Assembly (NCBI RefSeq): GCF_030247185.1
Contig: NC_080572.1
Location: forward strand, 129,458,405 to 129,522,404
Direction of reading: 5' to 3'
Length of the DNA: 64,000 nucleotides
Origin: Malaya genurostris
Lineage: Eukaryota > Arthropoda > Insecta > Diptera > Culicidae
Every line of letters begins with the position of its first letter. Positions within the stretch are counted from its first letter, which is position 1. Of this stretch, positions 9,783 to 20,586 are shown piece by piece. The notes beneath the pieces are model-generated. The model did no database searches and had not been told where the DNA came from. It saw only the letters and a program-made list of their open reading frames with translations. The translations under genes and the position numbers were made by a program.

Positions 9783-11074
9783 ATCATTCTTGATAGAAGA
9801 AAAATGTCGATTTTTATCGAATTTCAGTCAAAAGACAGCTGAAGTGGAACTGCCTGGTGAGTTGCTGCTGCCTAAACATTCACATTATCACATTAGGATA
9901 GCACGATTTATGCCGAGGGTTGATATTGTCCAAAAACATAATACTGCCGCTAGGCGATTATACATCCGTGGAACAAATGGAAAGATTTACCCTTATCTAG
10001 TAGTTAATGATACTGGGCTGGGTGATGCACGACGAGAAGAAAGAGTATTGCAACTGCTTAGAATGTTAAACAATTATTTTGCAAAGCAAAAGGAGACATC
10101 AAAACGCTTCCTTCACATAACAGTACCAAGGGTGGTGGCGGTTTCCCCACAGATGCGTCTTGTAGAAGATAACCCATCCAGCATATCACTGCTAGACATT
10201 TACAAAACTGGATGTGCTAAGCTTAACATAGAACATGATGCTCCGATAGCACGGTATTATGAACGCTTAGCTAAAGTGCAAGCACGCGGCTCGCAAACAA
10301 GTCATACGGTATTAAGAGATATTTTTAGAGAGGTTCAAGCCACAATGATCCCTAAGACGATACTTAAAGATTGGGCTGTAAGAAACTTTTGTTCTGCTAG
10401 CGATTATTGGCAGTTTCGTAAAATGGTAACTGACAAGTTTGGAATTTTCTTATATATATATGTCTTATATTACTAACATCTCTTTTTAGTTCACACTTCA
10501 ACTATCATTATCATGTTTGATGGAATATGCTTTCTATCTTACTCGCCTCAATGCTGATATGATGTACCTTCATCAAGACTCTGGGCTAATGAATGTTTCG
10601 TATTTTAAATTTGATGTGGATGACAATTCTGGTTTGTTGGACGTAAATCGACCTATTCCATTTCGGCTTACACCTAATATTGTGGAATTTCTATCGACAA
10701 TAGGAGTTTCTGGTCCGGCAACGGCCTCAACAGTTGCAACGGCACGTTGCCTGGTTCAGCCCAATTTCAAACTACCTACTATTTTGAGGGCTATATTACG
10801 AGATGAAATTATCGCAGTTCAGAAAAAACGGATTCTTGACGAGAAACTAATTGATCAAAACACGGATTTATTACAAGAGAATCCAGTGATCGAAATTGAT
10901 TCGGAAACAGTAATCAATATAGTGAATAAAGCAGTCAGTAACATTATGGCTCGTTTGAATTGTTTAGCTCGTTTCGACAACTCAGAAGTAAACCGGATGA
11001 GCACATTAGTACAGATTGCCAGTAATCCAGACAATCTTTGTCGAATGGATCCAACATGGCATCCTTGGCTGTAA
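9783..11074 (+). CDS. Nipped-A: TRRAP/Nipped-A (Tra1) C-terminal exons: PI3K-like pseudokinase and FATC
   Basis: Two exons are visible: 9783-10425 and 10490-11074, joined across a 64-bp intron (GTAACT...TTTTTAG) in phase 0, giving FRKM/FTLQLSL. The protein begins SFLIEEKCRFLSNFS, then PGELLLPKHSHYH, NTAARRLYIRG, VVNDTGL, RREERVLQLLR, VPRVVAVSPQMRLVEDNPSS and RPIPFRLTPNIVEF. It ends NLCRMDPTWHPWL, the FATC terminus typical of TRRAP. TRRAP is the very large scaffold of SAGA and TIP60/NuA4 that activators bind in the nucleus; its kinase fold lacks the catalytic motifs, as here (no DFG or kinase HxD). Exon 1 starts in the third base of a codon after a good acceptor, so most of the about 3,800-residue protein must lie upstream, outside this window or across a very long intron. 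No stop or frameshift is seen, so it is probably functional. It is the only clearly conserved host gene here. Confidence 0.92.
10426..10489 (+). other. Nipped-A: Intron of the TRRAP gene (64 bp)
   Basis: GTAACTGACA donor, an ACTAAC branch-like motif (TTACTAACATC) and a CTCTTTTTAG acceptor. The in-frame joining of conserved TRRAP sequence across it confirms the boundaries and shows that the copy is not a processed pseudogene. Confidence 0.9.
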
Positions 11075-11143
11075 ATGATTTAAAATAGCTTCAGTGTTTC
11101 GAAAAAGCGTATGAAATTGTAACATTCAAGGAATTCGATTTCA

Positions 11144-11149
11144 AATAAA
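11144..11149 (+). terminator. Polyadenylation signal of TRRAP
   Basis: AATAAA about 70 bp after the TAA stop, the only canonical signal in the short 3' UTR. Confidence 0.7.
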
Positions 11150-11188
11150 TATAAAAACTCATGCAATATATTGTAGTAGAAACTTGAG

Positions 11189-11427
11189 ATGACATATTTT
11201 CGCCTTTATTCAGAATTATGCTGCATTATTTACTGGTTCTCTTGGTTTGTGCACCACGATAGTGCACCGTCGCATACTGCATTGATTCTTCACCATTTTT
11301 CACCAACAATTCAACCAATATCGATTCGCAGCATTCGCAGCATTAAAGACATCAAACGTGAATCGCTACGCGCATTAAAGGCTATTCCGGAAATTGACTT
11401 TAACAAATGTCTCGAGGTGTGATAAAA
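11189..11427 (+). pseudogene. Mariner transposase C-terminal fragment
   Basis: The frame contains VHHDSAPSHTALIL, matching the second catalytic aspartate motif (HDNAPSHTA type), and IKRESLRALKAIPEIDFNKC, which matches the end of mariner transposases. The third catalytic motif (SPDLAPSDY) between them is missing, so the copy carries an internal deletion. No TIRs were recognised. It lies about 40 bp beyond the TRRAP polyadenylation signal. Confidence 0.7.
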
Positions 11428-11683
11428 TGAAAACGTTGGCACAAGTGTATTGCGGCCGGAGGATCTTACTTGTATTTTTACAGTAGAGAAATATTAGCAA
11501 ACCAAATAAGAACCTGTCGGCCACGTTCCGGTATTGTATCTGAGCAGAGAGAAAAAGAATTAGTACACGTTCGTTCACTCAAATAAAAATTCACGTTCTA
11601 TTTACTTGAAAAATCACGTTAGATGCTTTCATATCAAATTAAATATTTTACGTGGCGAAAATGAATGTTATGCGAATACCCAC

Positions 11684-12115
11684 TAAAATGAATAGAATAC
11701 GGACCTTCATTAAAAGAGTCATTACTAAAAAATAATATCATTTTAATGAACGTGTATGGTGCAGTAATAACGGCCCTTGCACGAGAATCATTTTTGTCAT
11801 TTTTAATGATGACTAAGTTAAGTAATGATGTATTTCAAAATTGATAGAAAACTCGTCTTTACTGCACCATACAAGTTCATCAAAATGATAGTATTTTTTA
11901 GTAATGACATTTTTAATGATTCGTGTAAGAGCCGCTATAGAAAACTCGTCATTACTGCACCATACACGTTCATTTAAATGATATTATTTGTTAGTAATGA
12001 CTTTTTCAAATGAATCGTGTAAAGGCCGCTAATGACGAGTTTTCTATGCAAATTTGGAATATCATTACTTAGTCATCATTAAAAATGACAAAAATAATTC
12101 TCGTGTAAGGGCCGC
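11684..12115. mobile_element. Nested palindromic MITE
   Basis: The core runs from about 11771 to 12115 with inverted ends CGGCCCTTGCACGAGAAT and the complement of GCGGCCCTTACACGAGAAT. TAA borders both sides, fitting a 3-bp duplication. Inside and to the left, a second unit (TCATTACTGCACCATACACG and its complement) occurs three times in alternating orientation. It looks like a fold-back element that inserted into, or recombined with, another copy of itself. Confidence 0.6.
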
Positions 12116-13909
12116 TAATCACACGAGGTTTACGTGAATTGACCAAACGTCAAATAATCTATGTGAATTTCCGGTGGGAAAATTCGAAATTGAAAATAAC
12201 GAACAGTGAGTCCTAAAAGTGTAAGTAGTTTGAAAATTCGCGAGAATTTTTTTTAATCAGAATGTTTTACTACAAACAAAGACATCATATTAACAAGATA
12301 TCCAGCTCTCACATTTCCCGAACAAATCATTGGCAACATCCTTTTTTGCGTCAAATCAGCAGCACTTCGCACTCATACAATTGACATGATATGTTGAATG
12401 TGATGCCGTGCGATGGCGTTGCTGAACTGAAGATTGATTTCGCTCCAAGCTGACAGGGTCTGCTACAGAATTGTGATTTTGATTTTCTAAGCCGGTTTTG
12501 TAAGCCTTACAAACCCACTCCCATGATGTTATCGATTGCTGGTGGTTTCAGCCATTGAACTTCTATGCTTTTTTATGAAATAAATTAAAACCTACGTGAA
12601 AAGTAGGGTGAAAACAATTTACATAACTTTTAACGTAACTGTAATGTGATTAGGGTAAGGTATACGCAGAGAAAAATATTGTAATTGTAACTAAATTTGT
12701 GATTGTAACTAAATCGTTTCACGCAACAATTTATTCTATTGAACTAGTGATAAAAGAAAAATTAGTTTAATATAGCAAATATTGTTGATTTAAACTACAA
12801 CTAGATATTTGATTTTCTGCAGTGGATTAGTTTGTTCCAATCAGTATTATGATAAAAATAACAGATTCTTTACTTATGCGTTAATGTCACTATTTTAATA
12901 AAAAAAATTCAATTTAACTTGCAAAAACTGTTTAAAATTAACTAACTTTAGACAAAGTAATATTTGTAGGGTTTGAATTTACAAACTTGATATTTGAAAT
13001 AAATGATAAGATATTGTTATTTTTTCATAAATACGTTTATTTCATGAGGCAATATACTGATGAGTCGAAGACGAAACGTAAACATGTGAATATACATTAG
13101 TTTTTCTTCGCCGTAGCATCCACCATATATAGTACTTTAAACATAATATATTTCGAATACAGTCACTGTGGTTAGTATTTATTAAAACATATTACTACTA
13201 GTTTCCTTAAACATCATATTAGTATTTCGGTATTTATTAGTTGATGTATTCAAAAACGCTGTTTTTAACAAACGGTTTTCTGGTATAAATTACATTACAA
13301 CAAAACATTTATTTTTGTATATACTGTACATGATCTCATTACTATTCTAAGTTTGTTGGTATCAGTACTTCGCTTTTCTTCAAAGTAAGCTATTAGTTGA
13401 ACTCATGGAAGAGGAAGGAGGCTAACATAAAAATAAATATAAACTCCAATGGTCTTGATGAAATGGTTAAGAAAAAATACCGGCTTTTTCATTGTCGGGA
13501 TTGGAGCAATGAGCTGGGACCCAGACTATAGTGCTTTGATTTGCCCAAAAAAAATGATTCATTCCTACCAGGATTGGAGATAATATGCTGATAATATAAA
13601 CAGACACAGGTTACTGAAACCTAAATGAGGCCGAAACATTATTATTGAACATATCAAAACCTAGTAGTCTCTTTAATTATCATGATCAACATGCCAGAAA
13701 TTACTTAAAAATATTTTTGAGATTTCTATCGAGCATAGGTGATTCGGGATTCCACGTACTTCGCACTGCAGGAATGTATCTAAAAATAAAGTTTGATTAG
13801 GGACATTTACTAACAAAAAATAACGTTGTTTAGTTTAAGAAGATCGTTGGTAAATTTGAGACCTTTTTTTAAATAACTATTTATTGGTTTATGAGTTTTT
13901 TTTCCCGTT
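12116..13909. other. No recognised features
   Basis: AT-rich DNA with many stops in all frames. I found no homology, no clear repeat ends and no RNA gene. Confidence 0.5.
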
Positions 13910-14584
13910 ATGTGCTACTCTGGCCGAGGGGGGTGGTTACAACGGTCCGCACTTTCCATACCGGACGAACTAGGCTATGGTGCCCAAATGAACACTAGTA
14001 ACGAAGGAGGAAATCCTCCAGCATGTAACCCAAGCGACAGATTCCTTTACGGCTATCAATTTGCAACGAAAGATACGAATATCTTCTATTGCAAGTTCGC
14101 CAGAGAATTTGTCACTTGGGCAGGAAGTGTGTGCTTCACCCTGTAACCAGTCAATCATTGAGTCGTGCGTCTGTATCGTATTGGTATTTTGTCATCCTAT
14201 CAACTGCTTTTGTGTCATTCGTAACCGAATGTTCGAAGTGAACACACGCGTTTTTCTTACAATCGACATCGGCAAAACGAAGGTGCCTAGCACAGCAAAG
14301 GCTGTAGTATAGGCATTACACCGTAGTGATAAAAAGCAGCATCCCCGCAAGTGAGTTCTACCTGTGCACCGACGGTATCGACAGCTATTGTGTTATACTC
14401 GGACAGCAGCGGACATCCATCCATTGTTTGCTACCCGCATCGCAGCCGTACAATCCTGAGTCAAGGTCACAATGAGCCACAACGGAGGAGTGAAAGATCA
14501 ACTCACCTAACAGATTGCCGGGTCATACTGTAAAGTATTTTTTCTAACTTTTTCTTTTTACTTTTTCTATTTATATATTTTCTT
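13910..14584. other. Moderately GC-balanced stretch, origin unknown
   Basis: Compared with its flanks this stretch is less AT-rich and has frames of 60-83 codons on both strands. None contains a motif I recognise and none has clear splice partners. It could be a decayed ORF1 or an exon, but nothing decides it. Confidence 0.25.
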
Positions 14585-14589
14585 TTTGC

Positions 14590-14830
14590 CTTTCTCTATA
14601 GAAAGGTATTAGAATTGCTGGAAAAACCGACTTTCGAACGGAGCCTCGGAGACCCATAGTGTTATATACCATTCGACTCAGTTCGACGAGATCGGAAAAT
14701 GTCTGTGTGTGTGCACTTTTCGAAGATATTTAAACGCGCTCAATTTTCTCAGAGATGGCTGAACCGATTTTAACAAACTTGGGCTCGTTTGAAAGCTACT
14801 GTCGGGCCATTGATATTTTGTAAATCTCAC
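14590..14830 (+). repeat. Dispersed repeat DR2, copy 1
   Basis: It contains CTATAGAAAGGTATTAGAAT, then TATACCATTCGACTCAGTTC, a short TG run, and GAGATGGCTGAACCGATTTT. The same ordered blocks recur at 51.9, 52.6 and 54.9 kb. The blocks mark a widespread insect-type non-coding repeat whose class I cannot assign; the TG run seeds microsatellites of varying length. Confidence 0.6.
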
Positions 14831-15279
14831 GCTCCTCACATTCCTTTACTAACTCTAGAGGAGTATGCCGCCCCCTTAATACGGCGTCTCTTCTTCTCCT
14901 ATAACAACAAGACAATCGACCACGTTAAGCTAAAGCAAATGAGCCAAATAAAAATTTTATTATAAAAAAACTGCTTCTATGTCTTAAATGTCCTCGTCGA
15001 TGAAACTTTGCAAATTGTATGCAAAAATTGTATCCGCTTCGGTCTTGGCTCTGTTTTCCTATATAGTCTTTTATGTCTGAAGCGGTGCTTACGATTATTA
15101 CTTTAAAGTTCCTAAATCAATGTAGTTATGTTTGGTCTACTAACACTATCCAAACTAATCTATTCTGATTGTTTCTATCTTTGTCGATGTTACGTTACGT
15201 TTCCTTTTGCCCCATTGCATTGCTTTTTACTATACCGGAGAAACCTGTTAATATCACAAGCTAATAGATTATCAAGACT

Positions 15280-15362
15280 AAAGGAATAATAATAAGATTT
15301 ATAATAATAATAATTACAATAATAATAATAATAATAATTATAATAATAATAAGAATAAAAGT
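15280..15362. repeat. Imperfect (AAT)n microsatellite
   Basis: Interrupted AAT/ATA repeats inside DR3. The tyrosine-rich frame on the minus strand is an artefact of the repeat. Confidence 0.8.
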
Positions 15363-15793
15363 GATAGTAAAAATCGTAATGCATTTTACTTACCAAAAGT
15401 TAGGTAATTATATAAAATACCTATTTTTCTTCATTTTCTTGAGAGCATTCTAGGGTCTTTTCCTTGGTCTTAAATATTCGATGATAATCCATTATTTCAA
15501 CAGGCTCGTTTTTTGTCAAGAAAATAAAATAAAATAAAATCAGGTGTTAGTAAGCTTGTTAAATGATATAATGTAAGGATGCGCATTTAACACCAGATTG
15601 CCCAGGAAATTCACAATATGTAAACAATGGAAGGATTGCTTAAAATTCTGTGAACTTTTTTAATTCTTTATTTAACGATATATGCACTAAGGCACATTTC
15701 ACTAGCTTTTATTTATTCTGTCACAGTTTTTATTATTGACTTTCTCTCATTCAATCATTCCGACTGCTTTTGAGCAATTTAGGTCTATACTAA

Positions 15794-15952
15794 TGCCGTT
15801 TTTCATTGAAAAACACTGGTGGCGTGGATTGCTCTGATTTTGCACTTTCGAGCAGAAATGCAACATTTTGACGGTGTTTCATTGCCATTTCTGCTCGAAA
15901 GTGCAAAACCAGAGCAATCCACGCCACCAGTGTTTCTCAATGAAAAACGCCA
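15794..15952. mobile_element. 159-bp hairpin MITE with TAA duplication (unit 1 only)
   Basis: Arms of about 67 bp pair almost perfectly (ends TGCCGTTTTTCATTGA and the complement of TGGCGTTTTTCATTGA) around a 25-bp loop. TAA flanks both sides. The empty site, CTATACTAAGTTTTGG, is present in unit 2 near 24010. The 3-bp TAA duplication suggests a PIF/Harbinger-type MITE. It inserted after the tandem duplication, or was lost precisely from unit 2; the first is simpler. Confidence 0.85.
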
Positions 15953-16636
15953 TAAGTTTTGGGCCTTCTAGTGTTGAGCACGCATCCAGGAAACAAGAAC
16001 TACATGTATTTCGTGAAGAAATATTAAGTGTGACTGCATGAAATGGTCCACGCGAACCGTTCTCTTCCAGAAACACACATCTCACACTCCTAGTTAGAAG
16101 GTGACATCTGTGTCCAAGTTGGAGAAATCTAAGTACATTCAAACCTTTCCCGATTTGAGAGTGTATTTACACCTGATTAATCAGTTTTGCCGTCATTGAA
16201 ACTTGTAAACACTAGTGCCGATACCGAACCGGATCGGAAAGGTTTGAGAGTTCCTTAACGGTTCATAAGATGTCAATTTACCCCTATTCCTGATAACACT
16301 AGTCCTTCTTTCTGAATTAAATTCACCAAGTTCAGGACGAATATGATATATTAACATTATTCCCAACTGGATCAAGATAATTCAAATTGGTGATCAATTC
16401 CAGGCATAAGAATGCTCGAAACCACCTAATGACCTATTGTCAATTTCAAGCAGTATTAGTCCTGTCCACTCCGAGATCGATCCAAATAACACAACAATTT
16501 TCATCTTTTTACTTTTATAAGCGAACGATCGATCGGTCTCGGTATGGTCCGACTTTGTCAATACGAAGTATAAATTGACTCCCACCCCCATCCACCAAAG
16601 GGGGGTACGCGCCCTGTAGCTCATCATCCAAAGCCT

Positions 16637-17685
16637 AGGGCACTATTTATTGGTTTATGAGTTAAAATTAAATTATTAAGATTTAAATTGGGTGTTCAGC
16701 CACAAGTGGCGACATTTCAGCCCTATTATATACATGATTTGGTTATTACCATGAGGACATCATTTGTTTCCGCAATTCTGAGATTTTTCTGTAGGGAAAT
16801 TTCTAAACATACTTGTATTGTGTAATGGGGAAAAGGAACTTATATACTAACTTACTAACTAATACAGAGAGCGAGTCGATTCAATTGAAGATTGCATCGA
16901 TTTTTGTCGGAATTTGCTTATAATATTATGTGACATTACATCTAATGGTTGTACATTTGTGAGTCTGTGTAACTCATTTATACTAAACCAGGGAGGACGC
17001 TTCAAAATCATTTTCAGAATTTTAATCTGAATCTTTTGAAGCGTTTTCTTCCTAGTGGAACAACAACTTGACCAAATTGGTACTGCATAAAGCATGGCTG
17101 ATCAGAAAATTTGTTTATAAATTAACAATTTGTTTTTTAGACAGAGCTTAGAATTTCTTTTTATAAGAGGATATACACATTTAATATATTTATTAAACTT
17201 TGCCTGGATTCCTTCAATGTGATCCTTGAAAGAGAGTTTTTTGTCATACGTTAAACCTAAGTATTTAGCTTGATCAGACCATGTCAATTCCAAGCCATTC
17301 AATTTGAGAATGTGATTATTGTTTGGTTTAAGTAAAGAAGCTCTTGGTTTATGAGGAAAGATAATTAATTGCGTTTTTGCTGCATTTGGTTTAATTTTCC
17401 ATTTTGACAGATAATCACTAAAAATATTTAAACTTCTTTGTAGGTGACTGCAGATCACTCTTAGATTTCTACTTGTGGCTAACAGAATTGTGTCGTCACA
17501 GAATAGCGATTTCTGACAACCAACGCTACGCTCGAAGCCTGCGGAACACCGGCTCGTACGGGTAGCAATTCAGATTTACAATTCTGATAGCTAATCTGAA
17601 GAGTACGATCAGTTGAATAATTTTGAATCATTTTGATCAAATAAATAGGAAACTGGAAATCAGACATTGCCATGTGCCATGTGCC
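16637..17685 (-). pseudogene. J1 Jockey-type retrotransposon: 3' UTR and RT C-terminal part, fragment in unit 1
   Basis: Minus-strand sequence matches the intact J1 at 61-64 kb: the 3' tail (16637-16858), the C-terminal region of ORF2 (LTWSDQAKYLGLTYDKKLSF, then RPPWFSINELHRLTN) and, above 17458, part of the RT up to MSDFQFPIYLIK. The region that codes for the catalytic DD motif is broken by a 46-bp deletion (…CCAACG/CTACGCTCG…) that also occurs at 19.2, 25.6 and 28.6 kb. The fragment ends abruptly at the palindrome at 17686. Confidence 0.85.
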
Positions 17686-17802
17686 GGAGTCGAACTTAGG
17701 CATCTAAAGATACGAGTCATCCGAGTCTCTGATATGTCAGAAACATTCTGACATATCAGAGACTCGGATGACTCGTATCTTTAGATGCCTAAGTTCGACT
17801 CC
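17686..17802. repeat. Perfect 117-bp palindrome (57-bp arms, ACA loop)
   Basis: GGAGTCGAACTTAGGCATC at the left is exactly complementary to the sequence ending at 17802, and pairing continues without mismatch to TATGTCAGAA/ACA/TTCTGACATA at the centre (17744). It sits where the central part of the inverted repeat in unit 2 is missing, so it marks the rearrangement junction. It has no promoter or coding content I can see. Confidence 0.9.
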
Positions 17803-18038
17803 TCTGGTAGAAGGTAAAAGTTTAGATACGAGAAGCCTTCTGCTTACTTAAATGACCCTTGTCACGTCTCACTTTTCCGCTCTTTATTCTTCACATCCTT
17901 GCTCTTCCTTGAGTACTATGGCTCTATGATTTCATATTCTTTCTCCTCTTATAATCTCTAGTTAGTTTGATATCGTTAAAATACCGAAAAAAGTAAAAAT
18001 TACTGACTGACCAGAAGTCATAAATAAAAAAGTAAAAA
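17803..18038. other. Unit-1-specific junction DNA
   Basis: About 236 bp with no match elsewhere in the window. It separates the palindrome from the right-hand duplicated block. Origin unknown; it may be filler captured during the rearrangement. Confidence 0.5.
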
Positions 18039-18728
18039 GTGAGAAAATGTTTCGGGATATACGCTTTGTAGTTTTGTTTCCAAATTGCTTGGTTAGCTTG
18101 CATATGGTTTGCTGTATTTGCATTTTTTTACGATTACAAGCACTTTGTTTCTTCCCATCGATTTGAGGTTGAGGATATTTTCCTTGTATTCATTAAGGAC
18201 CATTCACACATTTCAGTTCCGTGAGGGTTCAGTGAAAGTGCCTTCAGTGCGCCGTCAGTGTTCTTTTTTTATCGGAACCCTTCCGTTCCGTTTCCGTGCT
18301 GTTTCCGTTCCGGTACAGCCAATTCAATGACATACCGACTTCAGTGAAAATAAAAAATATCGGTGACGACGAATTTGAGTTTGCCGGACGGACGCTACAC
18401 TGACAGCGAGCTGCACTGAAACGGCACGGTGCCGAATAGGTGTGAATGCGTGCATAGAAAACGAATGAAATAATATCAGTATCCGTGCACGGTGTCGTGC
18501 CGGCACTGAACCGGACCGGATATGTATGAATAGTCCTTTATTCTGTGACAGAATTTTTCCCACGGCGAGCTTGTTTATTACAACATTCTCAGTTCTCTCT
18601 GTTAGTTGCACAATTAATCTGTACAGTCCTTTGTCGATGCTCTCGTACTCATAAGTCTGCCATTGTCTTCCGTAATCCTTCGTTTGCGTCGATCCGCCTC
18701 CGGGATCTGGATCTCCAGGTTCTGTCAT
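18039..18728 (-). pseudogene. J1 ORF1 N-terminal fragment, interrupted by a MITE (unit 1)
   Basis: Starting at ATG 18728 the frame reads MTEPGDPDPGGGSTQTKDYG, then LTERTENVVINKLAVGKILS, and is cut by the 342-bp MITE at 18196-18537. Beyond it the sequence continues with J1 ORF1 (LKSMGRNKVLVIVKN type) to 18039, where the duplicated block ends. The uninterrupted order can be read at 26046-26569 (+). The product would be the RNA-binding ORF1 protein of a Jockey-clade element; this copy is dead. Confidence 0.75.
18196..18537. mobile_element. 342-bp MITE with TTA duplication, inside J1 ORF1
   Basis: Ends AGGACCATTCACACAT and the complement of AGGACTATTCATACAT form imperfect TIRs; TTA flanks both sides. 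The empty site GTATTCATTATTCTG exists in inverted form at about 26226-26240. The same insertion is at 27616-27957, so it predates the tandem duplication. A PIF/Harbinger-type MITE is likely from the TTA duplication. The interior is GC-richer, with CCGTGCACGG-like self-complementary motifs. Confidence 0.85.
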
Positions 18729-18799
18729 TTCTCCGGTAACTTTCTACTTCCTCGACTCTTGATTACCACGTTTTTATCGACTTTTCTGAAAACACGTGC

Positions 18800-20586
<1,787 letters not shown>

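Larger units (their letters stand above)
15230..16635. repeat. Dispersed repeat DR3, copy 1
   Basis: An (AAT)n-containing block, then TGTTAGTAAGCTTGTTAAAT, CCGAACCGGATCGGAAAGGT and TATTGTCAATTTCAAGCAGT, also found at 23450-24695 (duplicate) and, much diverged and interrupted, at 41.5-42.4 and 45.6-45.7 kb. No coding capacity is recognised. Ends are not resolved; the right side stops where the J1 tail begins near 16637. Confidence 0.55.
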
